The position numbers and the translations under genes were made by a program. Positions 1-7,638 of a DNA stretch of 9,903 nt are shown here, piece after piece; the stretch's first letter is position 1; each line of letters opens with the position of its first letter. Source of the DNA: Chitinophagaceae bacterium. GTDB lineage: Bacteria; Bacteroidota; Bacteroidia; Chitinophagales; Chitinophagaceae. Location of the stretch: NCBI GenBank assembly GCA_023251285.1, contig JAHEZB010000039.1:1-9903 (forward strand), in the 5' to 3' direction. The notes under the pieces are model-generated. The model ran no database searches. It was not told the origin of the DNA and was given only the letters and a program-made list of their open reading frames with translations.

Positions 1-64
1 GTTATTCAAGAAAATATTTAATTCCCTGACGAATTTCTTCGTTATCTCAGTTGCTATTATTTTT

Positions 65-72
65 TATATTTG
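65..72 (+). promoter_or_regulatory. possible Bacteroidota -7 promoter box for the M1 peptidase gene
   Basis: TATATTTG matches the TAnnTTTG -7 consensus described for Bacteroidota sigma-ABfA promoters. It lies 14 nt before the TTG at 87, so transcription would begin a few bases before that codon. This would exclude the upstream in-frame TTG at 51 as the start. No clear TTG-type -33 box is visible at the expected distance, and the region is AT-rich, so the match may be chance. Confidence 0.3.
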
Positions 73-86
73 ATGAAATAATTGTT

Positions 87-3017
87 TTGAAAAATCTGTT
101 CCTGATCTGCTTCCTTTTTTTCCAAAATCCGCTTTCTTTTTGCCAATCAAATTACTTTCAACAACAGGCAAATTATTCCATAGATGTTACCCTAAATGAT
201 CTTCAAAAGACGTTGGATGGATTTGAAATTATTGATTATACCAACAATTCTCCCGACACGCTCCGTTACGTCTGGTTTCACCTTTGGCCTAATGCTTATA
301 AAAATGACCAGACTGCTTTCAGTGAGCAAATGTTGCAATTGGGAAACACTGATTTTTATTTTAGCGATGAAAGCAAATGCGGCTACATCAATCGATTGGA
401 TTTTAAAGTAAACGGTATCACTGCCAACCTGGAAGATCACCCGCAATATATAGATGTAGCAAAATTGATTTTACCTTTCGCCCTTTTGCCCGGACAAACG
501 ATAAAAATCACCACTCCTTTTCATGAAAAAATTCCTTACAATTTTTCGCGCGGCGGATATATCGACCATACTTTTCAGATAACGCAATGGTATCCAAAAC
601 CGGCAGTTTATGACAATCGTGGATGGCATCCGATGCCATACCTTGAACAAGGAGAATTTTACAGTGAATTTGGAAATTTTCACGTAAAAATCACTGTTCC
701 AAAAGATTATATCGTAGCTGCAACCGGCGAATTGCAAAATGAAGAAATGAAGTGGCTTCACGAAAAATCAGAAGCTTCTGCCGATCAGATATCAGGAAAA
801 AAACAACTAAAAGTAAGTAAGGGCTTACAAGAAAATAATAAAAAGAAAAAAGAAAAAAAAAGATATCAGCCCACAACCAAAAAAATAACAAAAAAAGATG
901 AACCTGCTAATCTTCAACCTTCAAAGTCGGACCTTCTTCCTTTAACCAAAACACTTACATATGTCCAGAACAATGTTCACGATTTCGCATGGTTTGCCGA
1001 TAAAAATTTTATCGTTAAATATGATACATTAAAATTGCAGTCGGGACGGATCATTGATGTTTACGCTTTTTATCCGCCGGCAGCGAAAAATATTTGGAAA
1101 AACAGCATTCGCTTCATGAAAGATGCAATCAATACGAGAAGCAAATGGCTGGGGGAATATCCATATAATGTTGTAACTGCTGTGGAGGCAAAAACCGATT
1201 ACAGCGGGGGAATGGAATATCCAACAATTACCTGTATTTCTCCATTAGCTGATGAGAAATCGCTGGACATGATCATGGAACATGAAGTAGGCCATAACTG
1301 GCTTTACGGCATTTTAGCGACAAATGAGAGAGACTATCCATGGATGGATGAAGGGATGAATACTTATTTTGACAACCGTTATGAAAACATAAAATATCCG
1401 GAAAAAGAGGCAGAAAAAAAGGAAAATTTTATTCAAAAAAAACTTCCTGATGACGATCAAAACCTGATTTATAGAATACAAACTACTTCAAAAAAAGATC
1501 AGCCTATTGCAACCCGCTCGCAAGATTTTTCTGAAGCAAATTATGGCGCAATTGCCTATTACAAAACGAGCTTGTGGATGAAGAAACTAGAAGATTTTGT
1601 TGGAAGAGAACTATTTGACAGTTGCCTTCATGAATATTACAATCGCTGGAAATTCAAACATCCGTATCCGGAAGATTTTAAAAAAATAGTAGAAGAAGTC
1701 AGCAAAAAAAATGTAGATACGATATTTTCCTTGTTATCGAAAAAAGGAAGTTTACAACCGCATGAAAAAAAAGAATTTAAAATATCGGCTTTCTTCAATT
1801 TGAGAAACACGGACAAATACAATTACCTTTTTTTATCTCCTGCTGTCGGCAAAAATTATTATGACGAATTCATGATTGGCACATTGATTCATAATTATAC
1901 ATTACCAGAACAGAAATTTCAGTTTTTTGTTGCTCCGCTGTATGCAACAGGCAGCAAAAAAATAAGAGGAATTGGAGGGATAAATTATCATTGGTATCCT
2001 GATAATCAAATTCAAAAAATTCAAATTGGCCTGAACGCAGCTACATTTTCAATGAACCACAGTCTTGATACAAGCGGTAATAAAATTTTTGAAAGTTTTG
2101 AGAAATTTACGCCGTATGTAAAGATTTATTTCAAAACAGATATTTTGAGTAAAAAGAAGAGTTGGATCGATATTCGTTCTTATCTGATCACCGAAAATTT
2201 ATTCAATGATTTCAAATATAAAGCAGCGAGCGATAGTGTTATTTCCTATCCAAATTCTCTTAAAAAAACACACCGCTACATCAACCAGTTTTCTTACAAC
2301 TTCGAAAACAACCGTGCTTTATATCCTTACAATTATCAGCTTCAAATACAGCAGGGAAAAGGATTTTACAGATTAAATGCGACCGGAAATTATTTTTTCA
2401 ATTATGCAAAAGGTGGTGGACTGGCAGCAAGGGTTTTCGCTTCAAAATTTGGATACATAGGTACAAAAGATTTTGGTCTTACTTACCAGTATCAGCCAAA
2501 ATTATTAGGTGCAAATGGAATAGATGATTATACTTACAGCAATTATTTTTTGGGCAGAACAGCATCGACATCTTATGGCGATATTCCTCTTAAAAATGAC
2601 GGAATTGCCGCACAGCAAATTATGATACCGAATACAGGAGGACTTAAATTCAGACTTGATCAGGTAGGCAACAGGTGGCAATCAGAGAACTGGATAGCAG
2701 CGATTAATTTCAATAGTACGTTGCCCAATAATCTATTTCCGGCGAGCCTGCCTTTGAGGATTTTCTTCGATGCCGGAACTTATGCTGAAGCGTGGCAAAA
2801 AAATGTATCTTCTTCTAAATTTTTATATGTCGGTGGCCTTCAATTATCGCTTTTAAAAAATGTAGTGAATATTTATGTGCCGCTGATTTATTGCAGCGAT
2901 TTTAAAGCATATTTAAAAACAGATAAAGAAGCAAATCAGTTTTTGAGGAAAATTACTTTCAGCATTGATATTCAGAATTTTCGTTTAAGCAATATTTTAA
3001 ATATTCCAGGTGATTAA
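87..3017 (+). CDS. exported M1-family zinc aminopeptidase with C-terminal beta-barrel-like domain
   Basis: This is a 976-residue gluzincin peptidase that probably removes N-terminal residues from peptides at the cell surface or in the periplasm. Zinc site: HEVGH at residues 399-403, with the third ligand E422 after the M1 spacing of 18 residues. The substrate-anchoring motif GGMEYP is at 374-379, and Y491/Y492 are candidates for the transition-state tyrosine. I chose the TTG at 87 because the product then opens with a signal peptide (MKNLFLICFLFFQNPLSFC). The TTG at 51 would put a charged extension before it, and no ATG precedes the mature region. Residues ~224-285 are a Lys-rich low-complexity insert before the catalytic domain. 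Residues ~565-976 are rich in alternating aromatic/polar strands like an outer-membrane barrel, which is an inference. Peptide specificity is unknown. The FemAB-like gene follows after 29 nt. Confidence 0.9.
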   Translation: MKNLFLICFLFFQNPLSFCQSNYFQQQANYSIDVTLNDLQKTLDGFEIIDYTNNSPDTLRYVWFHLWPNAYKNDQTAFSEQMLQLGNTDFYFSDESKCGYINRLDFKVNGITANLEDHPQYIDVAKLILPFALLPGQTIKITTPFHEKIPYNFSRGGYIDHTFQITQWYPKPAVYDNRGWHPMPYLEQGEFYSEFGNFHVKITVPKDYIVAATGELQNEEMKWLHEKSEASADQISGKKQLKVSKGLQENNKKKKEKKRYQPTTKKITKKDEPANLQPSKSDLLPLTKTLTYVQNNVHDFAWFADKNFIVKYDTLKLQSGRIIDVYAFYPPAAKNIWKNSIRFMKDAINTRSKWLGEYPYNVVTAVEAKTDYSGGMEYPTITCISPLADEKSLDMIMEHEVGHNWLYGILATNERDYPWMDEGMNTYFDNRYENIKYPEKEAEKKENFIQKKLPDDDQNLIYRIQTTSKKDQPIATRSQDFSEANYGAIAYYKTSLWMKKLEDFVGRELFDSCLHEYYNRWKFKHPYPEDFKKIVEEVSKKNVDTIFSLLSKKGSLQPHEKKEFKISAFFNLRNTDKYNYLFLSPAVGKNYYDEFMIGTLIHNYTLPEQKFQFFVAPLYATGSKKIRGIGGINYHWYPDNQIQKIQIGLNAATFSMNHSLDTSGNKIFESFEKFTPYVKIYFKTDILSKKKSWIDIRSYLITENLFNDFKYKAASDSVISYPNSLKKTHRYINQFSYNFENNRALYPYNYQLQIQQGKGFYRLNATGNYFFNYAKGGGLAARVFASKFGYIGTKDFGLTYQYQPKLLGANGIDDYTYSNYFLGRTASTSYGDIPLKNDGIAAQQIMIPNTGGLKFRLDQVGNRWQSENWIAAINFNSTLPNNLFPASLPLRIFFDAGTYAEAWQKNVSSSKFLYVGGLQLSLLKNVVNIYVPLIYCSDFKAYLKTDKEANQFLRKITFSIDIQNFRLSNILNIPGD

Positions 3018-3046
3018 TTTTTTCAAAATTCCTAAAATAAATTTCC

Positions 3047-3970
3047 TTGCGCATTTCATACTTAAAACACGCTGATATCGATAAAGGAAAATGGGATAAG
3101 TGTATCGCTGACTCCCCAAATGGATTAATTTATGCGCACTCGTATTACCTCGATATTATGAGCAAAAACTGGGATGCACTTATTTTAAATGATTATGAGG
3201 CCGTAATGCCTTTAACATGGAACAAAAAATTTGGAATTTCGTATTTGCGACAGCCGCCATTTACACAGCAATTAGGAATTTTTGGAAATATTGTTTTTGA
3301 TGAAGAAATAACAGGTTTGTTTATCAGCAAAGCATTGCAGATTTTTCCGTTCGCGGAAATAAATTTGAATTATGCCAACGAATACAAAAACAATGCAACG
3401 AAAAAATGCAATTTAATTCTTCCTTTAAAACGTTCTTTTGATGAAATAGAAAATGATTTCAGAAAAGATTTTGTAAATAAGATAAAGAAAAGCGAGTTGA
3501 ATTATCAGTCATCAGGCGGGATTGAAAAGGTGATTCAATTATTTAAAGAAAATTATGGTCACAAATTGATAATTTCAGCAAACGCTTACCAGCATTGGTT
3601 TTCCTTATGTAAGCAATTACACTCAAGAGGTGAAATATTGGTGAGAAAAGTATCATCCGCGAAAGGAGAATTGATTTCAACAGCATTATTGTTAAAAGAC
3701 CAAAGAAGAATTTATTATGTAATGTCAGCTACTTTGCCTGCAGGACGAAAACAACATGCAAACTATTTTTTATTGTATCACCTCATCAAAGAATTCGCCG
3801 AACAGGATTTGATTTTTGATTTTGAAGGTTCTGAACTCCCATCTATCAAGTCATTTTTTCTGAAATTCGGACCTGTTGAACAACCTTATCCATTTGTAAA
3901 AATCAATAACCTTTCTTTCCCAAAAAAATGGATCAAAAACGGATACGATTCTTTAAACAAAATATTGTAA
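3047..3970 (+). CDS. FemAB/GNAT-like acyltransferase-fold protein, substrate unknown
   Basis: The 307-residue cytosolic protein resembles the FemAB-like / Acetyltransf_6 group found widely in Bacteroidota. Features pointing there are an N-terminal segment with SPNGLIYAHSYYLDIM (residues ~23-38), a Lys-rich mid region (FRKDFVNKIKKSE, ~138-150) and a C-terminal GNAT-like half with ANYFLLYHLIKEFAEQ followed by FDFEGS and FFLKFG. No signal peptide or membrane segment is visible. The start is TTG at 3047: an in-frame TAA at 3038-3040 blocks extension, and the first internal ATG is at codon 38, inside the conserved N-terminal segment. Family relatives transfer amino acids or acyl groups, for example onto peptidoglycan precursors, but the substrate here cannot be read from the sequence. 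It follows the M1 peptidase gene by 29 nt and may be cotranscribed. It is convergent with ispD. Confidence 0.75.
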   Translation: MRISYLKHADIDKGKWDKCIADSPNGLIYAHSYYLDIMSKNWDALILNDYEAVMPLTWNKKFGISYLRQPPFTQQLGIFGNIVFDEEITGLFISKALQIFPFAEINLNYANEYKNNATKKCNLILPLKRSFDEIENDFRKDFVNKIKKSELNYQSSGGIEKVIQLFKENYGHKLIISANAYQHWFSLCKQLHSRGEILVRKVSSAKGELISTALLLKDQRRIYYVMSATLPAGRKQHANYFLLYHLIKEFAEQDLIFDFEGSELPSIKSFFLKFGPVEQPYPFVKINNLSFPKKWIKNGYDSLNKIL

Positions 3971-4022
3971 TTCTAAAAACAAAAACATCGATATTTCTTC
4001 CTTTACTGTAATACATAAAACA

Positions 4023-4703
4023 TCAAATATCTTTTGAATTATTTTCAAGAATTAAATCTGCAAGAATCAAATCACGTGGTGTCGTTATTTTAATATTATC
4101 AATCTCTCCTTCGATCAGATTTACTTTTAAGCCAAACGCTTCTACTACAGTAGCCTCGTCTGTGAACTGATCTTTATAATCAATTTCATAAGCGGGCAAC
4201 AGAATTTTACTGTGAAACGTTTGCGGAGTTTGAATGAGTTTTATTTTTCTTCTGTCTATAATTTTATTTCCATTATTCGTCAGCATTCTCACACTGTCGC
4301 TGCAATCAACAGCCGGAATTGCATTTCCCGTTTCGAGTGCTGCCCCATAGCATCTTTTAATAAGATCGTTTGTCAGCAAGCATCTTACGCCATCATGCAC
4401 AAAAATTATTGCTTCATCTTTTATTAACGCTAGTCCGTTTTGTACTGAATGGAACCTGGTTCTTCCGCCTGCTGTTATTTTAATTTTTGATGCGTCAAAA
4501 TATCCATCAATAATTTCCTGTCCTTTCCCAATATGTTCTTGCGGTAAAACTAAAATGATCTCTATATCATCATAAGCATTTAAAAAAGCATTGAGGCTAT
4601 AATATAAAACCGGTTTGTTTTTTAAGAATAAAAATTGTTTGGGAATATCATTGTTCATTCGTGTTCCATTACCGCCAGCAACAACTAATGCAATTTTTTT
4701 CAT
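4023..4703 (-). CDS. ispD: 2-C-methyl-D-erythritol 4-phosphate cytidylyltransferase
   Basis: IspD condenses CTP with 2-C-methyl-D-erythritol 4-phosphate to give CDP-ME, the third step of the MEP isoprenoid pathway, in the cytosol. The 226-residue product has the usual family length. Visible motifs: the nucleotide-binding loop VVAGGNGTRM (residues 7-16, R15), PKQF with K22, GGRTRFHSVQNGL (79-91), VHDGVR (102-107, D104 and R107; the family usually has VHDAAR), QTPQ (158-161), TDEA (181-184) and NIKITTPRDL (203-212) with K205. R15, K22 and K205 correspond to the catalytic Arg/Lys residues of the family. The frame is open upstream to 4799, but the ATG at 4703 begins exactly at the MKKIALVVAGG strand, so it is preferred. 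The gene converges with the FemAB-like gene (52-nt gap) and diverges from the hexosaminidase gene. Confidence 0.95.
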   Translation of the reverse strand: MKKIALVVAGGNGTRMNNDIPKQFLFLKNKPVLYYSLNAFLNAYDDIEIILVLPQEHIGKGQEIIDGYFDASKIKITAGGRTRFHSVQNGLALIKDEAIIFVHDGVRCLLTNDLIKRCYGAALETGNAIPAVDCSDSVRMLTNNGNKIIDRRKIKLIQTPQTFHSKILLPAYEIDYKDQFTDEATVVEAFGLKVNLIEGEIDNIKITTPRDLILADLILENNSKDI

Positions 4704-4733
4704 ACTTCGATTCTTTAAAAAAAATTTGAGCAT

Positions 4734-4741
4734 CAAAGTTA
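4734..4741 (-). promoter_or_regulatory. possible -7 promoter box for ispD
   Basis: Read on the minus strand this is TAACTTTG, a full match to the TAnnTTTG -7 consensus of Bacteroidota. It sits 30 nt upstream of the ispD ATG, which would give a short leader of about 25 nt. I do not see a good TTG-type -33 box further upstream, so the call rests on one short motif and its position. Confidence 0.35.
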
Positions 4742-4906
4742 ATGGAATCGGGTTTGCTATTTTGCGACATAAAATATAATGAAGAAGTATATACAGCAAA
4801 GCAAGAAATAACAGGATTTTCTCATTTCATTTTGCAAAAAAAACTTAATAAAAAAGAAACAAAATTGATGTTTCTGACGACTGCCGTTACACCGGGCAAA
4901 GCATAA
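4742..4906 (+). other. possible 54-codon small ORF in the ispD-hexosaminidase spacer
   Basis: An uninterrupted frame runs from ATG at 4742 to TAA at 4904-4906. It would encode a 54-residue peptide beginning MESGLLFCDIKYNEEVYTAK and ending LMFLTTAVTPGKA. No family is recognised, and there is no signal peptide, membrane segment or metal-binding pattern. The start lies on top of the putative ispD promoter and no ribosome binding site is evident. A frame of this length arises by chance fairly often, so this may be non-coding spacer or the relic of a former gene. It fills most of the gap between the divergent ispD and hexosaminidase genes. Confidence 0.2.
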
Positions 4907-4982
4907 AAAAATTACTGTGCAAATCAGCAATGATTTTTATATCTTCATCGCAATTATTTCATCTCAAAAAAAATTCGTTCTA

Positions 4983-6896
4983 ATGAAAAAAGGCTTATTC
5001 ATTTCATTTTTATTTTTTGTTTCTGTTTCTGTTATCGGACAGAAAATTAATGTAGAGCAATTATTAATTCCTGAGCCGGTTTCAGTAACACAAGGCACTG
5101 GTAATTTTATTTTAAATAACAAGACCAGCATTCATCTTGTTACCTCAGATGCTTCAGCAAAGCGGGTTGCAGCCTTTCTATCGAAAAAGATTTCAAAGGT
5201 TACCGGATATGCAATTCCCGTTGTTTCCAATTCAAAAAACGAAAATTTAAACGCAATACAATTGTCTTTGGTTAAGGATGCTTCTTTAGGAGATGAAGGA
5301 TATAAGCTGAATGTAAAAACAAATGAAATTTCTATTACTGCAAATAAACCCGCCGGCCTTTTTTATGGAATGCAAACGTTATTTCAATTGATGCCAAAAG
5401 AAATTGAAGAAAATAATTTAGTAAAAAATGTAAAGTGGGAAGTTCCGGTTTGTACTGTCGTAGATTATCCGCGGTTTGCCTGGCGTGGATTGATGTTTGA
5501 CGTAAGCCGTCATTTTTTTACGAAAGCGGAAGTAAAAGATTTTATTGACCAGATGGTAAAATATAAATACAATTTGTTGCATTTGCATCTTACTGATGAT
5601 GAAGGATGGCGTATAGAAATTAAAGGTTTACCACGACTGACTGATGTAGGTGCATGGAACGTAAAAAAGCTTGGTTACTTTGGAACATTTTCTCCGCCAA
5701 CTCCTGATGAACCACGCAATTACGGCGGGTTCTACACACAGGATGATATTCGTGAAATCGTAAAATATGCCCAGGATCGGTTTGCGAATATTTTGCCTGA
5801 AATTGATGTTCCCGGCCATAGCCTCGCTGCTGTGGCTTCATATCCTGAATTATCGTGTACACCAGGCGCTGAAAATTATCACGTTCGTTCCGGAGAGCCA
5901 ATTATGGACTGGTCTCATGGTCAGCCGCCAATCGCTTTGGTTGATAATACACTATGCCCGGCAAATGAAAAAGTGTATGAATTTTTAGATAAAGTAATGA
6001 CACAGGTGGCACAATTATTTCCTTTTCCGTACATCCATGTGGGCGGTGATGAATGTCCGAAAAACTTTTGGGAAAAAAGTGATTCTGTAAAAGCATTGAT
6101 GCAAAGAGAAGGCCTGAAAAATATGGATGAAGTACAAAGTTATTTTGAAAAAAGGCTGGAAAAAATCGTAGAATCCAAAGGAAAAAAATTCATGGGATGG
6201 GATGAAATTTTGCATGGCGGAATAGCGCCAAATGCCGCGGTAATGAGTTGGCAGGGAATGAAAGGAGGAATTGAAGCGGCTAAGATGAAACATGAAGTTG
6301 TAATGAGTCCGACCGATTTTGCGTATCTCGATTATATGCAGGGCGACCCTTCAATTGAGCCGCATGTTTATGCTACCTTGCGATTGAGAAAAGCTTATGA
6401 ATTTGAACCCGTTCCGGATGGTGTTGATCCAAAATATATTCTTGGCGGACAGGCGAATTTATGGACAGAGCAAATCTATAACATGCGGCATATGGAGTAT
6501 ATGTTGTGGCCACGGGCAATGGCCATTTCAGAAGCAGTATGGTCGCCAAAAGATAAAAGGAACTGGGACGACTTCTCCAACCGCGTTCAAAAGCAATTCC
6601 CAAGATTTGATGCTGCGGAAATTAAATATGCGCCAAGCATGTATGACCCGATCATTAATGTAAGCAAAACAGATAGCGAAACCATTAAAATAGATTTAAG
6701 CACTGAAATAAAAGGCCTTGATATTTATTACAGTTTCGACAATTCTTTTCCAGATAATTTTTATCCAAAATATACATCACCACTAGTGCCTCCGACAGAT
6801 GCAGTGATGCTGAAAATAATTACTTATCGTGGCGATAAACCGATCGGCAGAATGATGTCTGTGCCCATCTCCGATCTGAAAAAGAGGGTTAAATAA
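4983..6896 (+). CDS. secreted GH20 beta-N-acetylhexosaminidase
   Basis: The 637-residue exo-glycosidase removes terminal GlcNAc/GalNAc from chitin fragments, glycans or peptidoglycan pieces by substrate-assisted catalysis. Order: signal peptide 1-20 (MKKGLFISFLFFVSVSVIGQ); GH20b-type N-terminal domain ~28-150; catalytic TIM barrel ~162-520; C-terminal domain ~557-637 resembling the chitobiase/hexosaminidase C-terminal domain (YYSFDNSFPDNFYPKYTSP). Active-site features: R168 in FAWRGLMFDVSRHFF, HLHLTDDEGW (200-209), EIDVPGHS, the catalytic pair D356-E357 in HVGGDE, and GGQANLWTE with W494 and E496. The signal peptide fixes the start at ATG 4983; the frame is open back to a GTG at 4917, but that would add 22 residues before the signal. 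No lipobox cysteine is visible at the cleavage site, so periplasmic location or secretion is more likely than a lipoprotein. The gene is probably monocistronic, with a terminator 18 nt downstream. Confidence 0.95.
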   Translation: MKKGLFISFLFFVSVSVIGQKINVEQLLIPEPVSVTQGTGNFILNNKTSIHLVTSDASAKRVAAFLSKKISKVTGYAIPVVSNSKNENLNAIQLSLVKDASLGDEGYKLNVKTNEISITANKPAGLFYGMQTLFQLMPKEIEENNLVKNVKWEVPVCTVVDYPRFAWRGLMFDVSRHFFTKAEVKDFIDQMVKYKYNLLHLHLTDDEGWRIEIKGLPRLTDVGAWNVKKLGYFGTFSPPTPDEPRNYGGFYTQDDIREIVKYAQDRFANILPEIDVPGHSLAAVASYPELSCTPGAENYHVRSGEPIMDWSHGQPPIALVDNTLCPANEKVYEFLDKVMTQVAQLFPFPYIHVGGDECPKNFWEKSDSVKALMQREGLKNMDEVQSYFEKRLEKIVESKGKKFMGWDEILHGGIAPNAAVMSWQGMKGGIEAAKMKHEVVMSPTDFAYLDYMQGDPSIEPHVYATLRLRKAYEFEPVPDGVDPKYILGGQANLWTEQIYNMRHMEYMLWPRAMAISEAVWSPKDKRNWDDFSNRVQKQFPRFDAAEIKYAPSMYDPIINVSKTDSETIKIDLSTEIKGLDIYYSFDNSFPDNFYPKYTSPLVPPTDAVMLKIITYRGDKPIGRMMSVPISDLKKRVK

Positions 6897-6914
6897 ACAT
6901 GCTATCAGTGAACG

Positions 6915-6946
6915 CACAAATAAGCGGGATTTGTGTTTTTCGTTTT
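6915..6946 (+). terminator. intrinsic terminator after the hexosaminidase gene
   Basis: The perfect 7-bp inverted repeat CACAAAT (6915-6921) / ATTTGTG (6929-6935) encloses the 7-nt loop AAGCGGG. It is followed by five Ts (6936-6940) and a further TTTT after CG. It begins 18 nt after the hexosaminidase stop, the expected place for a rho-independent terminator. The stem is AT-rich and therefore weak. Because it also lies 33 nt upstream of the pnuC ATG, a role as an operator or leader hairpin for the NAD salvage genes cannot be excluded. Confidence 0.6.
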
Positions 6947-6978
6947 AAAAATGAAATGGCGTTAGATACAAAAATTCA

Positions 6979-7638
6979 ATGAGCGTTTCAGAAATATACG
7001 ACGCATTTATTGCCGGAATGAAAGACACAACCTGGCTTGAATACATTGCCGTATTCTCAGGAATTGTAAGTGTTTGGTTTTCGCGAAAAGAGAATATCTG
7101 GGTTTATCCAACCGGCTTGATTAATACGATCTTCTATGTTTATTTAAGTTTCAAAGGAAGTTTATTTGGCGAAGCCAGTGTGAATTTTTATTATACTGTA
7201 ATGAGCATTTATGGCTGGATATTGTGGGCAAAAAAAAATCAGCAACAGGAGCATGTTGTAAATATAATGTGGAGCACAAGAAAAGAATGGATGCAGGAAA
7301 TTTTATTTTTTGCCACATTTTATATTGTCATTTTTGCTTCGCTCAGTTATTTAAAAAAGGACTTCGCTCCCGGTGCTATTCCCTGGGCAGATGCTTTTGC
7401 AAGTTCTACCGCTTTTACCGGAATGTGGCTGATGGCAAAGAAAAAGGTGGAAAGCTGGTATTGGTGGATCGCAACCAATATTGCGTCGATTCCATTGTAC
7501 TTTATCAAACATTATGTATTCACCAGTGTTTACTACATTATCCTGTTGATCATGGCTGTTTGGGGATTAATGGAATGGCGAAGAAGAGCGAATGAATATC
7601 TATCGAAAGCAGAAGAAATGCCACAATGGAAACAATAA
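6979..7638 (+). CDS. pnuC: PnuC-family transporter, probably for nicotinamide riboside
   Basis: The 219-residue inner-membrane protein is a PnuC-family facilitator that brings in nicotinamide riboside or a related vitamin. Hydrophobic segments lie at roughly residues 20-35, 41-57, 66-84, 106-124, 138-153, 160-176 and 180-199, giving about seven helices as in the family. Visible family signatures are the N-terminal WFSRKENIWVYPTGLINT (33-50), SIYGWILW (76-83) and ESWYWWIATNI (158-168), the last fitting a W-x-x-W-x-x-x-N pattern (W160, W163, N167). An in-frame TGA at 6952-6954 leaves ATG 6979 as the only good start. PnuC relatives can instead carry thiamine (PnuT) or riboflavin (PnuX). The 13-nt overlap with a ribosylnicotinamide-kinase-type gene favours nicotinamide riboside, and I see no thiamine riboswitch upstream. 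Confidence 0.9.
   Translation: MSVSEIYDAFIAGMKDTTWLEYIAVFSGIVSVWFSRKENIWVYPTGLINTIFYVYLSFKGSLFGEASVNFYYTVMSIYGWILWAKKNQQQEHVVNIMWSTRKEWMQEILFFATFYIVIFASLSYLKKDFAPGAIPWADAFASSTAFTGMWLMAKKKVESWYWWIATNIASIPLYFIKHYVFTSVYYIILLIMAVWGLMEWRRRANEYLSKAEEMPQWKQ

Noticed and set aside
3990..4031. GATATTT/AAATATC inverted repeat between the FemAB-like gene and ispD as a bidirectional terminator
   Set aside because: The arms are 28 nt apart, consist almost only of A and T, and one arm runs into the ispD coding end. Chance is the simpler explanation.
4704..4799. Upstream extension of ispD by 32 codons
   Set aside because: IspD proteins begin with the first Rossmann strand, which starts at the ATG at 4703. 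The extension is AT-rich and overlaps the likely promoter.
4883..4900. Small TGCC/GGCA hairpin before an A-tract
   Set aside because: The stem is only 4 bp with a 9-nt loop and has no T-tract on the plus strand.
4917..4982. GTG-started extension of the hexosaminidase (22 extra residues)
   Set aside because: It would bury a clear signal peptide that begins at the ATG at 4983.
6897..6978. Thiamine (TPP) riboswitch upstream of pnuC
   Set aside because: The spacer is only 82 nt and has neither the CTGAGA-type conserved core nor room for the aptamer.
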